64,000 nucleotides of DNA. It comes from Burkholderiales bacterium (lineage in GTDB: Bacteria; Pseudomonadota; Gammaproteobacteria; Burkholderiales; Burkholderiaceae_C). The stretch is taken from the NCBI GenBank assembly GCA_947381415.1, contig CANCVB010000005.1, positions 1-64,000 of the forward strand. The letters run 5' to 3'. The notes under the pieces were generated by a model. That model had not been told where the DNA came from. It was given only the letters and a program-made list of their open reading frames with translations, and ran no database searches. Within the stretch, counting starts at the first letter, position 1; each line of letters starts with the position of its first letter. Positions 14,798 to 23,635 of the stretch are shown piece after piece. The position numbers were made by a program, and so were the translations under genes.

Positions 14798-15487
14798 ATG
14801 AGCCCGCTTTCAAAAAACAATCTGATTCGCATCGTTATGGTGTGGTGCTTCGCTTGGATGCCTATGCAACCTGGCTTTGCGGCCTTCAGTGACACCTTGC
14901 TCGATATTGTTCAGCACTGTGTTGATCCGACCGTAACCAACTATTGCAAGCAGTGCAAAGCACCCAGCGCTGCTGCGCAATGCACGCCAGAACCCAGCTG
15001 CAAAAAAACCACCGAGGTATGGGCGCTTGACAACGACTTTGTGGCCCTGCGCGACATCAAAATGTGTGGTTGCCCGCAAGGGTTTGTGCATGGCTTGGTA
15101 TTGCCCTTGCAAGTCATCACCGGCGTTGAGGACCCCTTGCGGCCTGACAGCATTTGGGCCTTTTCCTGGACACAAGCCAGCCAACGCATAGCTGAACGCG
15201 AGATAGCCTTGGTGGTCAACCCGCAATACAAACGCTCACAGAACCAACTGCATGTTCATTTGCTTCGCTTGAACCCCCAAGCACGTGCCCTGTTTGACAT
15301 CTGGCCCTCTGCACAAGTGCGCAGCTTGGCTGAGGTATGGAAAGTGGCCACCCAGCTTGCCCAGCAGCAGCGCTTCAGTGATTACGGCGTATTGGTCAGT
15401 CAATCCAGCGCAGAAACCTTTGTCGTGGTCGTCACACCTCACAGCCCCGAGGACTTGTTTACCCAGTACGTTTGCACCTTGCCCTGA
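14798..15487 (+). CDS. CDP-diacylglycerol diphosphatase (Cdh family)
   Basis: From the ATG at 14798 the product is 229 residues, beginning with a signal peptide or anchor (IRIVMVWCFAWMPMQPGFAA). The body has the HIT-like histidine motif NQLHVHLLRL (about 149-158), the pattern of CDP-diacylglycerol pyrophosphatases. It also has seven closely spaced cysteines (CVDPTVTNYCKQCK, CTPEPSC, CGC) that could form disulfides. Family enzymes hydrolyse CDP-diacylglycerol to phosphatidate and CMP at the periplasmic face. A TTG at 14789 is an alternative start. It is followed by a secreted glycerophosphodiesterase, consistent with phospholipid turnover. Confidence 0.8.
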   Translation: MSPLSKNNLIRIVMVWCFAWMPMQPGFAAFSDTLLDIVQHCVDPTVTNYCKQCKAPSAAAQCTPEPSCKKTTEVWALDNDFVALRDIKMCGCPQGFVHGLVLPLQVITGVEDPLRPDSIWAFSWTQASQRIAEREIALVVNPQYKRSQNQLHVHLLRLNPQARALFDIWPSAQVRSLAEVWKVATQLAQQQRFSDYGVLVSQSSAETFVVVVTPHSPEDLFTQYVCTLP

Positions 15488-15547
15488 GTGTCATCAAATT
15501 TTCATGCGGCCTTTTTAAAGTGAAGACACTCTTGATTGTTGTCTTGC

Positions 15548-16771
15548 ATGAACTATTCTCATTTCTTCAGCGCCTGTCTTCTGTTTGTCTTTTTTCAATC
15601 TTCGCTGGCCAAGCAGCCAGTTGTCGACCCCTCGGTGCAACTGGGTCCACGACCGTTTTTTTTGGTTTCTCAGATGAAAGACTCGCCTTTGAAGAAGCAG
15701 CTGCAAAGTTGCTCCAACGGTCCTTTCAAGAAATCGGGTTTCTCCATTGGCCACCGTGGCGCGGCTTTGATGTTTCCAGAGCACACACGAGAGTCCTATG
15801 AAGCCGCGGCCCGCATGGGCGCAGGCGTGATCGAATGCGATGTGACTTTCACCAAAGACAAAGAATTGGTTTGTCGCCACGCACAAAATGATTTGCACGC
15901 CACCACCAATATCTTGCTCACACCTTTGGCGGCAACGTGTGTCAAACCATTCACGCCCTACGACGCCGCAACACACACACCCGCCAGTGCGGAATGCCGC
16001 ACCAGCGAAATCACCTTGGCGGAATTCAAATCTTTGCGCGCCAAGATGGATGGCTTCAACCCCAAAGCCTTAACGCCCCAAGAATTTGTGGCGGGTACGC
16101 CGCCATGGCGCACAGACTTGTATGCGGGACCGACCAGCGGCACATTGATGTCGCACAAGGAAACCATTGCATTGTTCAAACAATGGGGCGTCAAAATGAC
16201 CCCCGAGTTGAAAGAAGCCACAGTCGCCATGCCCTTTGAAGGCTTCACGCAACAACAGTATGCGCAAAAAATGCTGGACGAATACAAAGACATGGACGTC
16301 CCAGCCAAGCAAGTGTTTGCGCAGTCTTTTCATGAAGAAGACATTTTGTATTGGATCAAACAAGAATCTGCGTTTGCCAAGCAAGCCGTGTTTCTGGATG
16401 CGGCAGAAAGCGTGAAAGATTTGCCTTCTTTGGAAACTTTGAAGTCTTATAAGGCCAAGGGTGTCAAGATCGTTGCGCCACCCATCTTTGCACTGTTGGC
16501 CTTGGAGAACGGCAAACTTGTGCCTTCTGTCTATGCCAAAAATGTCAAAGCTGCTGGGCTTGACATCATTACCTGGTCGCTTGAACGCTCTGGCGTGATG
16601 GCCGTAGACAAAGGTGGTTGGTATTACCAAAGCGTCACGGATGGCATACACAACGAAGGCGACATCATGGAAGCTTTGCATGTTTTGCACCATGATGTGG
16701 GCATTCGCGGCATCTTCTCTGACTGGCCCGCCACTGTCACCTATTACGCTAACTGCATGGGCATTCAGTGA
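15548..16771 (+). CDS. Periplasmic glycerophosphodiester phosphodiesterase family protein
   Basis: Beginning at the ATG at 15548, the 407-residue protein has a cleavable signal ([14 protein letters not shown]). The GDPD catalytic start is [20 protein letters not shown] (about 66-85), with the catalytic HR and E-H-T-x-E pattern, and [21 protein letters not shown] (ECD metal ligands and catalytic His) follows. It is longer than cytosolic GDPDs (about 250 residues) because of inserts after the second His, a feature of secreted forms. It hydrolyses glycerophosphodiesters to glycerol-3-phosphate and an alcohol. It lies downstream of the CDP-diacylglycerol diphosphatase gene and overlaps the next gene by 4 bases. 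Confidence 0.88.
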   Translation: MNYSHFFSACLLFVFFQSSLAKQPVVDPSVQLGPRPFFLVSQMKDSPLKKQLQSCSNGPFKKSGFSIGHRGAALMFPEHTRESYEAAARMGAGVIECDVTFTKDKELVCRHAQNDLHATTNILLTPLAATCVKPFTPYDAATHTPASAECRTSEITLAEFKSLRAKMDGFNPKALTPQEFVAGTPPWRTDLYAGPTSGTLMSHKETIALFKQWGVKMTPELKEATVAMPFEGFTQQQYAQKMLDEYKDMDVPAKQVFAQSFHEEDILYWIKQESAFAKQAVFLDAAESVKDLPSLETLKSYKAKGVKIVAPPIFALLALENGKLVPSVYAKNVKAAGLDIITWSLERSGVMAVDKGGWYYQSVTDGIHNEGDIMEALHVLHHDVGIRGIFSDWPATVTYYANCMGIQ

Positions 16772-17259
16772 ACCATTTTTCCCGCGGGGTTTCCATGTTG
16801 GGCAAAGGCCTAGGGTTTGTTTTCATTCCTTTGTCGCCCTTGGTTTTGTTCCTTTTTTTTGGCAAAAAGAAATTCCTCCTTGAATACGCCAACACTGTAA
16901 AAAAAATGCGTATCCATTGGCATGCGGTATCAGCAGGACCTGTGCGACACTATTTTGAAGATGTTTTTCTGCGCAACAAAAACATTCCCGTCCAAATCCA
17001 AGGTACTTGTGTGCAATGCGGGAACTGTTGCCTCAACAAACAATGCGTGTTTTTAGAGCCGGTTGCAGAGGATAAATTTCAGTGCGGCATTTACAGCTCA
17101 CCTTGGCGCCGCTTTTCCAACTGCAATTCCTATCCCTTGCACCACGAAGACATTGCACGCTACAACTGCCCCAGTTTTTCGGTCATTCCTGTGCGTATAA
17201 ACCGTCTGGCGGAGGAACAAACCGCCTTAAATAGAGACCAGTTGCCGAATCCCTTTTGA
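16768..17259 (+). CDS. Membrane-anchored CxxCxxCC (YkgJ-type) cysteine-cluster protein
   Basis: The 163-residue frame starts with GTG at 16768, overlapping the GDPD stop; an ATG at 16795 after GGGGTTTCC is an equally plausible start. Residues of about 14-31 are hydrophobic. The C-terminal half contains CVQCGNCC (about 81-88) with further cysteines in [23 protein letters not shown] and RYNCPSF. This is the pattern of the YkgJ/Fli B zinc- or iron-cluster family, whose biochemical role is poorly known. Its last 33 bases overlap the 3' end of convergent urtE. Co-translation with the phosphodiesterase suggests an envelope or lipid-linked role, which is inference. Confidence 0.72.
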   Translation: MNHFSRGVSMLGKGLGFVFIPLSPLVLFLFFGKKKFLLEYANTVKKMRIHWHAVSAGPVRHYFEDVFLRNKNIPVQIQGTCVQCGNCCLNKQCVFLEPVAEDKFQCGIYSSPWRRFSNCNSYPLHHEDIARYNCPSFSVIPVRINRLAEEQTALNRDQLPNPF

Positions 17260-17919
17260 TGGCATTTCACTGCCCGGCCCTTGCGCGATCACCTCGCCGC
17301 GCTCCATCACCACATACTGGTCGGCCAGTTCCTCGGCAAAATCATAGTACTGCTCACACAGCAAGATAGCCATATCACCACGCTTGGCCAATTGCTTGAT
17401 CACGCGCCCAATGTCTTTGATGATGCTCGGCTGAATACCTTCGGTAGGCTCATCCAGCACCAGCAAGCGGGGCGAGCCCGCCAAGGCGCGGGCAATCGCC
17501 AGCTGTTGTTGCTGTCCACCCGACAAATCACCCCCTCGGCGATGGCGCATCTGGTCCAAGATAGGAAACATCTCAAACAATTCTGCAGGTATGGGGGTGC
17601 CCGCTTTTTGCGTCGCCAAGCCCATGCGCAAATTGTCTTCGACCGTCAAGCGATTAAATATTTCACGGCCCTGGGGCACATAACCAATGCCTGCTCTGGC
17701 GCGCTCATAAGGTGTGGCCTTGGTGATCAATTGCCCGCCAAACGTGATGTTGCCTTCACGCAAGGGCACCAATCCCATCAAAGCTTTAAGCAAAGTGGTC
17801 TTACCAACGCCATTTCGCCCCAGCAACACAGTGACCTCCCCTGCATGGGTCTGCAAACTGACATTGCGCAGAATATGGGAGCCGCCATAGTATTGGTGAA
17901 TATTTTGTATTTGCAACAT
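17227..17919 (-). CDS. urtE: Urea ABC transporter ATP-binding subunit UrtE
   Basis: 230 residues with a complete ABC ATPase set: Walker A LLGRNGVGKTT (about 32-42), signature LSGGQQQQLAIARAL (about 132-146) and Walker B LLVLDEPTEGIQP (about 151-163), then the H-loop region. It is closest to LivF/UrtE type subunits of branched amino-acid/amide transporters. It is last in the urtABCDE operon, 3 bases after the urtD stop. With UrtD it energises import of urea through UrtB and UrtC. Nitrogen-controlled expression is expected from the promoter upstream of urtA. Confidence 0.95.
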   Translation of the reverse strand: MLQIQNIHQYYGGSHILRNVSLQTHAGEVTVLLGRNGVGKTTLLKALMGLVPLREGNITFGGQLITKATPYERARAGIGYVPQGREIFNRLTVEDNLRMGLATQKAGTPIPAELFEMFPILDQMRHRRGGDLSGGQQQQLAIARALAGSPRLLVLDEPTEGIQPSIIKDIGRVIKQLAKRGDMAILLCEQYYDFAEELADQYVVMERGEVIAQGPGSEMPSKGIRQLVSI

Positions 17920-17922
17920 GGC

Positions 17923-18795
17923 TTAGCGTCCTAAATACACATCAATGACACGCTCGTCGGCTTGGACTTGCTCAAAGCTGCCTTGGGCCAGCACAGCACC
18001 ATCGCACAGCACTGTCACGATGTCGGCGATTTGCCGGATAAATCCCATGTCATGCTCAACCACCATCAAAGAGTGTTTGCCCTTGAGTGACAAAAACAAC
18101 TCGGCTGTTCGTTCGGTTTCTTGGTCGGTCATGCCAGCAACAGGCTCATCCAACAGCAGCAACTTGGGGTCTTGCATCAGCAACATGCCAATTTCCAGCC
18201 ATTGTTTTTGACCGTGACTGAGCAGACCCGCCAAACGCGATATGTCTTGGCTTAAGCGAATCGTTTCCAAGACTTCGCACATGCGGTCTTGTTGCACGCC
18301 ATTCAATCGAAACAGCATGGAAGCGCTGACGTGTTTGGCGGTTGCCAAAGCCAGTTCGAGGTTTTCCCATACCGTCAAATGTTCAAACACCGTGGGTTTT
18401 TGAAATTTGCGGCCAATCCCCAACTGGGCGATCTCTGGCTCGTTGTGGCGCAGCAAATCAATCGTGCTGCCAAAGAACACTTGTCCACTGTCAGGACGGG
18501 TTTTACCGGTGATGATGTCCATCATGGTGGTTTTGCCTGCGCCATTGGGACCAATGATGCAACGCAACTCGCCTGGGGCAATGTCCAAAGACAAGTTGTT
18601 GATGGCTTTGAAGCCATCAAAGCTGACATTGACATTCTCAAGGTACAGAATGCGTCCATGCGCCAGGTCCAATTCACCAGGGTGCAATAAGCGACCAAAA
18701 CTGGCGCTTCTGTCACCCGAGGCCGGTTGTTGGACTTGTCGAAACTTGTGCGCTTGCAAGCGCTTGCTGCCTTCATCAAACAAATCGGGCGTCAT
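17923..18795 (-). CDS. urtD: Urea ABC transporter ATP-binding subunit UrtD
   Basis: The start is placed at the ATG at 18795 (MTPDLFDEGSKRLQ), which overlaps the urtC stop by 4 bases; a longer frame to 18909 exists but adds non-family residues lying inside urtC. The 290-residue product has Walker A CIIGPNGAGKTTMMDII, an ABC signature of LLSHGQKQWLEIGMLL type (SHGQ in place of SGGQ, as is usual in UrtD/LivG-like proteins) and Walker B LLLLDEPVAGM. About 45 N-terminal residues precede the ABC core, which is common for UrtD. It forms the ATPase pair with UrtE. Confidence 0.94.
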   Translation of the reverse strand: MTPDLFDEGSKRLQAHKFRQVQQPASGDRSASFGRLLHPGELDLAHGRILYLENVNVSFDGFKAINNLSLDIAPGELRCIIGPNGAGKTTMMDIITGKTRPDSGQVFFGSTIDLLRHNEPEIAQLGIGRKFQKPTVFEHLTVWENLELALATAKHVSASMLFRLNGVQQDRMCEVLETIRLSQDISRLAGLLSHGQKQWLEIGMLLMQDPKLLLLDEPVAGMTDQETERTAELFLSLKGKHSLMVVEHDMGFIRQIADIVTVLCDGAVLAQGSFEQVQADERVIDVYLGR

Positions 18796-19913
18796 GCTGA
18801 AGCCCCTTTTGACAGCCATGCTTGGCGTGCTTTGTTCCATAAACCCAAGATACCTTGGGGCATGAACAAGGTCACGGCAATGAATAAGGCCCCCAACACG
18901 TACAACCAAAACTCAGGCGCAACCACGGTCAACCAACTTTTGCCGCCATTGACCATGAACGCCCCCAAAATAGGCCCCAGCAAACTGCCCCTGCCACCCA
19001 CGGCGGCCCACACCGCAATTTCAATTGAGTTGGCCGGGCTCATTTCACTGGGGTTGATGATGCCTACCTGTGGCACGTACAAAGCACCCGCCACGCCACA
19101 CATCACGGCCGAGATCACCCAAATGCTGAGCTTGTAAGGCAAGGGCGAGTAGCCACAAAACATGACCCGACTCTCTGCGTCCCGAATGGCTTGCAAGACC
19201 CGACCGAATTTGCTTTGCACCAACCATCTGGCCATCAAGAAAAAGCCCAGCAATGCCAGTGCCGTCAACACAAACAACAGCATGCGCATGTGGGGTGTTG
19301 CGATGGTCATACCCAAGATACGCTTGAAGTCGGTAAAGCCGTTGTTTCCACCAAAACCAGTTTCATTGCGGAAAAACAGCAGCATGAAGGCAAAGGTCAT
19401 GGCCTGTGTAATGATGGAGAAATACACACCCTTGATACGCGAGCGAAAGGCAAAGTAGCCAAATACAGCGGCCAACAAACCTGGGGCCAACACAATAAAG
19501 GCCAAGGTGGCGATGAAACTGTCACTGAAATACCAATGCCAAGGCAAGCTCTTCCAGTTCAGAAAGACCATGAAGTCTGGCAACTCGGATTTGTAATTGC
19601 CATCCAATCCAATTTGGCGCATCAGGTACATGCCCATGGCATAACCACCCAACGCAAAAAACAAACCATGACCCAACGACAAAATACCGGTATAGCCCCA
19701 AATCAAATCCATGGCCAATGCACAAATGGCGTAGCACATGATTTTTCCCACTAAGGACACCGCAAAGTCACTGACATGCCATGGGTTTTCTGTGGGGACA
19801 TACAGGTTGAGCAAGGGTGTCACCACGCCCAGTAACAACACACAAGCCAAAAATGCCAACCACCCCGTGGGGCTGAGCAATGCGGGTTTGCGCGGAATAT
19901 TCATTGTGTCCAT
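18792..19913 (-). CDS. urtC: Urea ABC transporter permease UrtC
   Basis: 373 residues, all-hydrophobic with about nine to ten membrane segments. It contains LIWGYTGILSLGHGLFFALGG (about 64-84), the permease signature of LivM/UrtC proteins, and RVLQAIRDAESRVMFCGYSP, the EAA-like loop contacting the ATPases. GSLLGPILGAFMVNGG, near residue 318, is also typical. It starts at the ATG at 19913, one base after urtB, and ends overlapping urtD. With UrtB it forms the inner-membrane channel for urea uptake. Confidence 0.95.
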   Translation of the reverse strand: MDTMNIPRKPALLSPTGWLAFLACVLLLGVVTPLLNLYVPTENPWHVSDFAVSLVGKIMCYAICALAMDLIWGYTGILSLGHGLFFALGGYAMGMYLMRQIGLDGNYKSELPDFMVFLNWKSLPWHWYFSDSFIATLAFIVLAPGLLAAVFGYFAFRSRIKGVYFSIITQAMTFAFMLLFFRNETGFGGNNGFTDFKRILGMTIATPHMRMLLFVLTALALLGFFLMARWLVQSKFGRVLQAIRDAESRVMFCGYSPLPYKLSIWVISAVMCGVAGALYVPQVGIINPSEMSPANSIEIAVWAAVGGRGSLLGPILGAFMVNGGKSWLTVVAPEFWLYVLGALFIAVTLFMPQGILGLWNKARQAWLSKGASA

Positions 19914-19914
19914 T

Positions 19915-21501
19915 TCATGCCTCCGCGCTTCTGCCCTTCATCGCAAACAAACCTTGCGGGCGTTTTTGAATGAAGATGATGATGAACACCAAGACAGCAA
20001 TCTTGGCCAGCACAGCGCCGGTCCAACCCTCTAGCAATTTGTTCAGAACACCCAAGCCCAAGGCAGCGTAAACCGTTCCTGCCAGTTGCCCCACACCACC
20101 GAGCACCACCACCATAAAGGCGTCCACGATGTAGCCTTGACCCAGGTCGGGGCCGACATTGCCAATTTGGCTCAGCGCACAACCCGCCAAGCCTGCAATA
20201 CCCGAACCCAAAGCAAACGCATAGGTGTCTATGCGTGCGGTATTCACACCCATGCACGAGGCAATGGCACGATTTTGTGTCACCCCACGCACAAACAATC
20301 CCAAGCGTGTTTGACCGATGAGCAATGCCATGCCAAGCAAAACCGCTAATGCAAACACCACTATCAATACACGGTTCCACGGCAGGCTGAGGTTGGATAA
20401 CACTTGTATGCCACCACTCATCCAACGGGGGTTTTCAACCGCGACGTTTTGGGCACCAAACACACTGCGCACAGTTTGCATGAGGATCAAACTGATGCCC
20501 CAGGTTGCCAACAAGGTTTCCAAAGGTCGGCCATACAAAAACCGCAACACGGTTCTCTCCAGCACCGCACCCACTACAGCTGCACTCAAAAACGCCATGG
20601 GCAAGGCTGCCAACAAATACCAGTCAAATGCATTGGGCAGGTATTGACGGAACACAAGCTGCACCACGTAGGTGGCATAGGCACCCACCATCATCAATTC
20701 ACCGTGGGCCATGTTGATGACGCCCATCAAACCATAGGTGATGGCCAAACCCAAGGCCACCAATAACAAAATAGAACCCAGGCTGATGCCAGTGAACACA
20801 ACGCCGAGACGCTCGCCCCAGGCGAGTGCCGCCTTGATGCTGACAAGCGACGCTTGGATTTGGGCTTTGACTTTGGCATCTGTTTCCACACCCAATTGCT
20901 GGTTAAGCAGCAATTGCGCCTCTGGTGACTTCGCTTGCCCCAATGTTTGGGCCGCTAGCAAACGTTCTGCAGGGTCAGCCGCACTGATGGCCATGGCGGC
21001 CTTGGCCAACATCAATGCTTTTTTTACTTCTTCGTTGTGCTCTGCCATCAAGGCTTTGTGAATCAAAGGCAATTTCGCTGCATCGGGTTCTTTTGCAAGT
21101 GCCATGGCGGCTTGCAAACGGACCGCGTCATCTGGACTGAGTAGCTTCAATGCAGCCAATGCCGCATCAATCTCACCACGCATGCGGTTGTTACTGACCA
21201 CATCTTCAATTTGTGCAGGCAATGGTGTTTCTGCGTTGGTGACAGGATCAAAAGCCTTGCCATCGCGAACCACGACCACTTGTCGGCCCGCCACTTTGAC
21301 CAGGTCATCTGCCAAGGCTTGCAAATACGTCGCCGTGGCGGCATCAGCCTCTTGCAGTGCTTGGTTGAGTACTTCTAAACGGGTATCGGTTTCGCCCTGC
21401 ACCATGCCAAGTGCTTGTGCGGGAGTGAGTGCCTGCGCCAGTGTCAAACTCAAATAGCTGAACGCAAAGACAAAGCTCAACCTGATGCGGACTGTCCACA
21501 T
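19915..21501 (-). CDS. urtB: Urea ABC transporter permease UrtB (long form)
   Basis: 528 residues. An N-terminal signal sequence and an alanine-rich helical periplasmic domain (about 30-225) precede the permease core. The core includes ALGLAITYGLMGVINMAHGE (about 254-273) and the C-terminal PDLGQGYIVDAFMVVVLGGVG region. The long extracytoplasmic domain is a known feature of proteobacterial UrtB; shorter LivH-type permeases lack it. It is the second gene of the operon, about 97 bases after urtA. It pairs with UrtC for high-affinity urea import. Confidence 0.94.
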   Translation of the reverse strand: MWTVRIRLSFVFAFSYLSLTLAQALTPAQALGMVQGETDTRLEVLNQALQEADAATATYLQALADDLVKVAGRQVVVVRDGKAFDPVTNAETPLPAQIEDVVSNNRMRGEIDAALAALKLLSPDDAVRLQAAMALAKEPDAAKLPLIHKALMAEHNEEVKKALMLAKAAMAISAADPAERLLAAQTLGQAKSPEAQLLLNQQLGVETDAKVKAQIQASLVSIKAALAWGERLGVVFTGISLGSILLLVALGLAITYGLMGVINMAHGELMMVGAYATYVVQLVFRQYLPNAFDWYLLAALPMAFLSAAVVGAVLERTVLRFLYGRPLETLLATWGISLILMQTVRSVFGAQNVAVENPRWMSGGIQVLSNLSLPWNRVLIVVFALAVLLGMALLIGQTRLGLFVRGVTQNRAIASCMGVNTARIDTYAFALGSGIAGLAGCALSQIGNVGPDLGQGYIVDAFMVVVLGGVGQLAGTVYAALGLGVLNKLLEGWTGAVLAKIAVLVFIIIFIQKRPQGLFAMKGRSAEA

Positions 21502-21598
21502 GCAAAACTCTCGGAAATAGGGGGTGGGAATACAAAAGGTGGGACAAAGGTCAGTGGCGCCTCACCTCGCCACTGACTTGACTCACAGACGCTGTGAC

Positions 21599-22870
21599 TT
21601 ACTTCTTGACAGGCTCGTCAGGCTTGACGTCGTTGCCAGGGATGTAAGGGCTCCATGGCTTGGCTTTCACAGGACCAGGTGTCTTCCACACCACATTGAA
21701 CTGGCCATCGGCTTTGATTTCGCCGATGAACACCGACTTGTGCAAGTGGTGGTTTTTCTCGTCCATCTTGGAAGTGATGCCACTGGGTGCCTTGAAGGTT
21801 TGACCGGCCATGGCGGCGATGACTTTGTCGACATCGGTGGACTTGGCTTTTTCAACCGCTTGCTTCCACATGTTGATGCCGATGTAAGTGGCTTCCATCG
21901 GGTCGTTGGTCAAAGGCTTGTCTTTGTGACCGGCAATGCCTTTGGCCTTGGCATAGGCCGACCATTTTTTGATGAACTCGTCGTTGGCGGGGTTCTTGAT
22001 GGACTGGAAGTAGTTCCAAGCTGCCAAGTGGCCAACCAAAGGCTTGGTGTCCACGCCGCGCAGTTCTTCTTCACCCACGGAGAAGGCCACCACAGGCACG
22101 TCTTTGGCTTTCAAGCCCGCGTTGCCCAGCTCTTTGTAGAAAGGCACGTTGGAGTCACCGTTGATGGTGGAGACCACCGCGGTTTTGCCACCGGCCGAGA
22201 ATTTCTTGATGTCAGCCACGATGGTTTGGTAGTCGGAGTGACCAAACGGTGTGTATTTTTCATCGATGTCAGACTCTTTCACGCCCTTGCTGATCAAGTA
22301 GGCGCGCAAAATTTTGTTGGTGGTGCGGGGGTAAACATAGTCGGTGCCCAACAAGACCCAACGCTTGGCCGCGCCACCGTCTTTGCTCATCAAATAGTCC
22401 ACTGCAGGAATGGCCTGCTGGTTGGGCGCTGCACCGGTGTAGAACACGTTCTTGGACAGCTCTTCGCCTTCGTACTGCACGGGATAGAACAGCAAGCCGT
22501 TCATTTCTTCCACCACGGGCAACACGGATTTGCGTGACACCGAGGTCCAGCAACCGAAGATCACAGCCACTTTGTCTTGACCCAGGAGTTGCTTGGTTTT
22601 TTCAGCGAACAAAGGCCAGTTGGATGCGGGGTCGACCACCACGGGTTCGAGCTTCTTGCCCAACACGCCGCCTTTGGCGTTGATCTCTTCAATGGCCATC
22701 AACACGGTGTCTTTCAACACGGTTTCGGAAATGGCCATGGTGCCAGACAAGCTGTGCAACACACCTACTTTGATGGTGTCTGCGGCGTGTGCAATAGAAA
22801 GTGTCAGAGATCCACTGACCAAGGCTGCTGCAGCGGCCAAGGTTTTGAGATGGTTGCGACGGTTAAGCAT
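21599..22870 (-). CDS. urtA: Urea ABC transporter substrate-binding protein UrtA
   Basis: The start is placed at the ATG at 22870 (MLNRRNHLKTLAAAAALV), which gives a 423-residue preprotein with a typical signal peptide ending near AHAAD. A longer frame to 22957 adds 29 residues overlapping the promoter and is rejected. Family signatures include IKVGVLHSLSGTMAISETV at the mature N-terminus, CWTSVSRKSVLPVVEE, and FYPVQYEGEE, which matches urea/short-amide binding proteins. It binds urea in the periplasm for the UrtBCDE permease. A sigma-54-like promoter lies at about 22937-22953. Confidence 0.95.
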   Translation of the reverse strand: MLNRRNHLKTLAAAAALVSGSLTLSIAHAADTIKVGVLHSLSGTMAISETVLKDTVLMAIEEINAKGGVLGKKLEPVVVDPASNWPLFAEKTKQLLGQDKVAVIFGCWTSVSRKSVLPVVEEMNGLLFYPVQYEGEELSKNVFYTGAAPNQQAIPAVDYLMSKDGGAAKRWVLLGTDYVYPRTTNKILRAYLISKGVKESDIDEKYTPFGHSDYQTIVADIKKFSAGGKTAVVSTINGDSNVPFYKELGNAGLKAKDVPVVAFSVGEEELRGVDTKPLVGHLAAWNYFQSIKNPANDEFIKKWSAYAKAKGIAGHKDKPLTNDPMEATYIGINMWKQAVEKAKSTDVDKVIAAMAGQTFKAPSGITSKMDEKNHHLHKSVFIGEIKADGQFNVVWKTPGPVKAKPWSPYIPGNDVKPDEPVKK

Positions 22871-22936
22871 GAGAGGAACTCCAAGTCGTTCGAGGTTAAA
22901 AAGAAACGCGCCTTGTGGGCTACGCACAGGACCTAT

Positions 22937-22953
22937 CGCAAGCCTTATGCCAA
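22937..22953 (-). promoter_or_regulatory. Putative sigma-54 promoter of urtABCDE
   Basis: On the minus strand the sequence reads TGGCATAAGGCTTGCGA. It has GG and GC dinucleotides 10 bases apart, in the context TGGCAY-N5-TTGC, which is the -24/-12 pattern of RpoN promoters. It lies about 67 bases upstream of the urtA ATG and downstream of the NtrC-like boxes, as expected for nitrogen-regulated urea uptake. Sequence match only. Confidence 0.6.
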
Positions 22954-23014
22954 CCAAAGCCAGACGCTAGAAACCTCAAGTTTTGTCAAACAGTCCCCAG
23001 TTTGGGGATGAATT

Positions 23015-23076
23015 TGCACCAAAATATGCAAAGCGCGCCCTTGTTCGGCACCAAGACGATGCAATCTTTTGGTGCA
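23015..23076. promoter_or_regulatory. Two putative NtrC boxes between urtA and ureA
   Basis: TGCAATCTTTTGGTGCA at 23060-23076 fits the NtrC consensus TGCAC(C/T)-N5-GGTGCA in both halves, with two mismatches. TGCACCAAAATATGCAA at 23015-23031 has a perfect left half and a partial right half. The centres are 45 bases apart. They lie between divergent sigma-54-like elements and could activate both the urea transporter and the urease operon under nitrogen limitation. A third partial GGCACC half-site lies at 23047-23052. Confidence 0.55.
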
Positions 23077-23092
23077 TAGCGGTTTTGCATCA

Positions 23093-23108
23093 AGGCACGG
23101 CACTTGCA
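23093..23108 (+). promoter_or_regulatory. Putative sigma-54 promoter of the urease operon
   Basis: AGGCACGGCACTTGCA matches the RpoN consensus TGGCACG-N4-TTGCA at all but the first base, with GG (23094-23095) and GC (23106-23107) exactly 10 bases apart. The predicted transcription start, near 23119, is about 33 bases before the ureA ATG. Together with the NtrC-like boxes upstream, it points to nitrogen control of urease. No strong sigma-70 promoter was seen in the same gap. Confidence 0.65.
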
Positions 23109-23151
23109 TCACAATGCAGGCGTTCACTCTGCTTATTCACAACAGGTCACC

Positions 23152-23454
23152 ATGGAACTCACGCCCCGCGAAAAAGACAAGTTACTGATATTCACTGCTG
23201 GTTTGCTGGCAGAGCGCCGCAAAGCACGCGGTTTGAAACTCAATTACCCCGAAGCTGTGGCCTTCATCAGCGCCGCCGTGATGGAGGGCGCCCGCGATGG
23301 CAAGACGGTTGCGCAACTCATGAGCGAGGGGCGCACCTTGCTTACTCGCGCCGATGTGATGGAGGGCATTGCCGAAATGATTCCCGACATCCAAGTTGAA
23401 GCCACCTTTCCCGATGGCACCAAACTGGTGACGGTTCACCAACCGATTGTGTAA
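23152..23454 (+). CDS. ureA: Urease subunit gamma
   Basis: The start is placed at the ATG at 23152 ([17 protein letters not shown]), which gives the standard 100-residue UreA; an upstream in-frame start at 23104 lies inside the promoter. Features include [23 protein letters not shown]-type helices and the C-terminal [15 protein letters not shown]. It is a structural subunit of the cytoplasmic nickel enzyme that hydrolyses urea to ammonia and carbamate. It is the first gene of ureA-(small protein)-ureB-ureC-ureE-ureF-ureG. Confidence 0.97.
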   Translation: MELTPREKDKLLIFTAGLLAERRKARGLKLNYPEAVAFISAAVMEGARDGKTVAQLMSEGRTLLTRADVMEGIAEMIPDIQVEATFPDGTKLVTVHQPIV

Positions 23455-23473
23455 ACCTTTTCAAGGAACTGCT

Positions 23474-23635
23474 ATGTTGAAAATACCCTTAGGCTTGCTG
23501 ATGCTTTGGGCACTTCCCGTTTTGGCACATGATGGCCATGGGCTAGAAGGCTCTCATGGCCATGCCACTGACATGGTGGGTTTGTGCATCACCTTGGTCG
23601 CGGTGGCGGCTTTCTGGTGGTCGGGTCGCAAATGA
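23474..23635 (+). CDS. Small His-rich membrane peptide encoded between ureA and ureB
   Basis: A 53-residue product from the ATG at 23474, preceded by AAGGAACTGCT as ribosome site. It has an N-terminal hydrophobic segment ending LPVLA, which resembles a signal peptide, then a His/Gly-rich stretch [15 protein letters not shown], and a second hydrophobic segment ending WWSGRK. The stop overlaps the ureB start (ATGA at 23632), so it is translationally integrated into the urease operon. The histidines would face the periplasm if the signal is cleaved, which suggests metal (nickel) handling; this is inference. No family name is recognised with certainty. Confidence 0.72.
   Translation: MLKIPLGLLMLWALPVLAHDGHGLEGSHGHATDMVGLCITLVAVAAFWWSGRK

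Noticed and set aside
21524-22537. A 337-codon plus-strand open frame opposite urtA
   Set aside because: Shadow of the UrtA gene, with low-complexity FGV/HH-rich translation and no family resemblance.
22996-23008. CCCCAGTTTGGGG as a terminator
   Set aside because: The stem is only five pairs, it lies between two divergent promoters, and no T-run follows on either strand.
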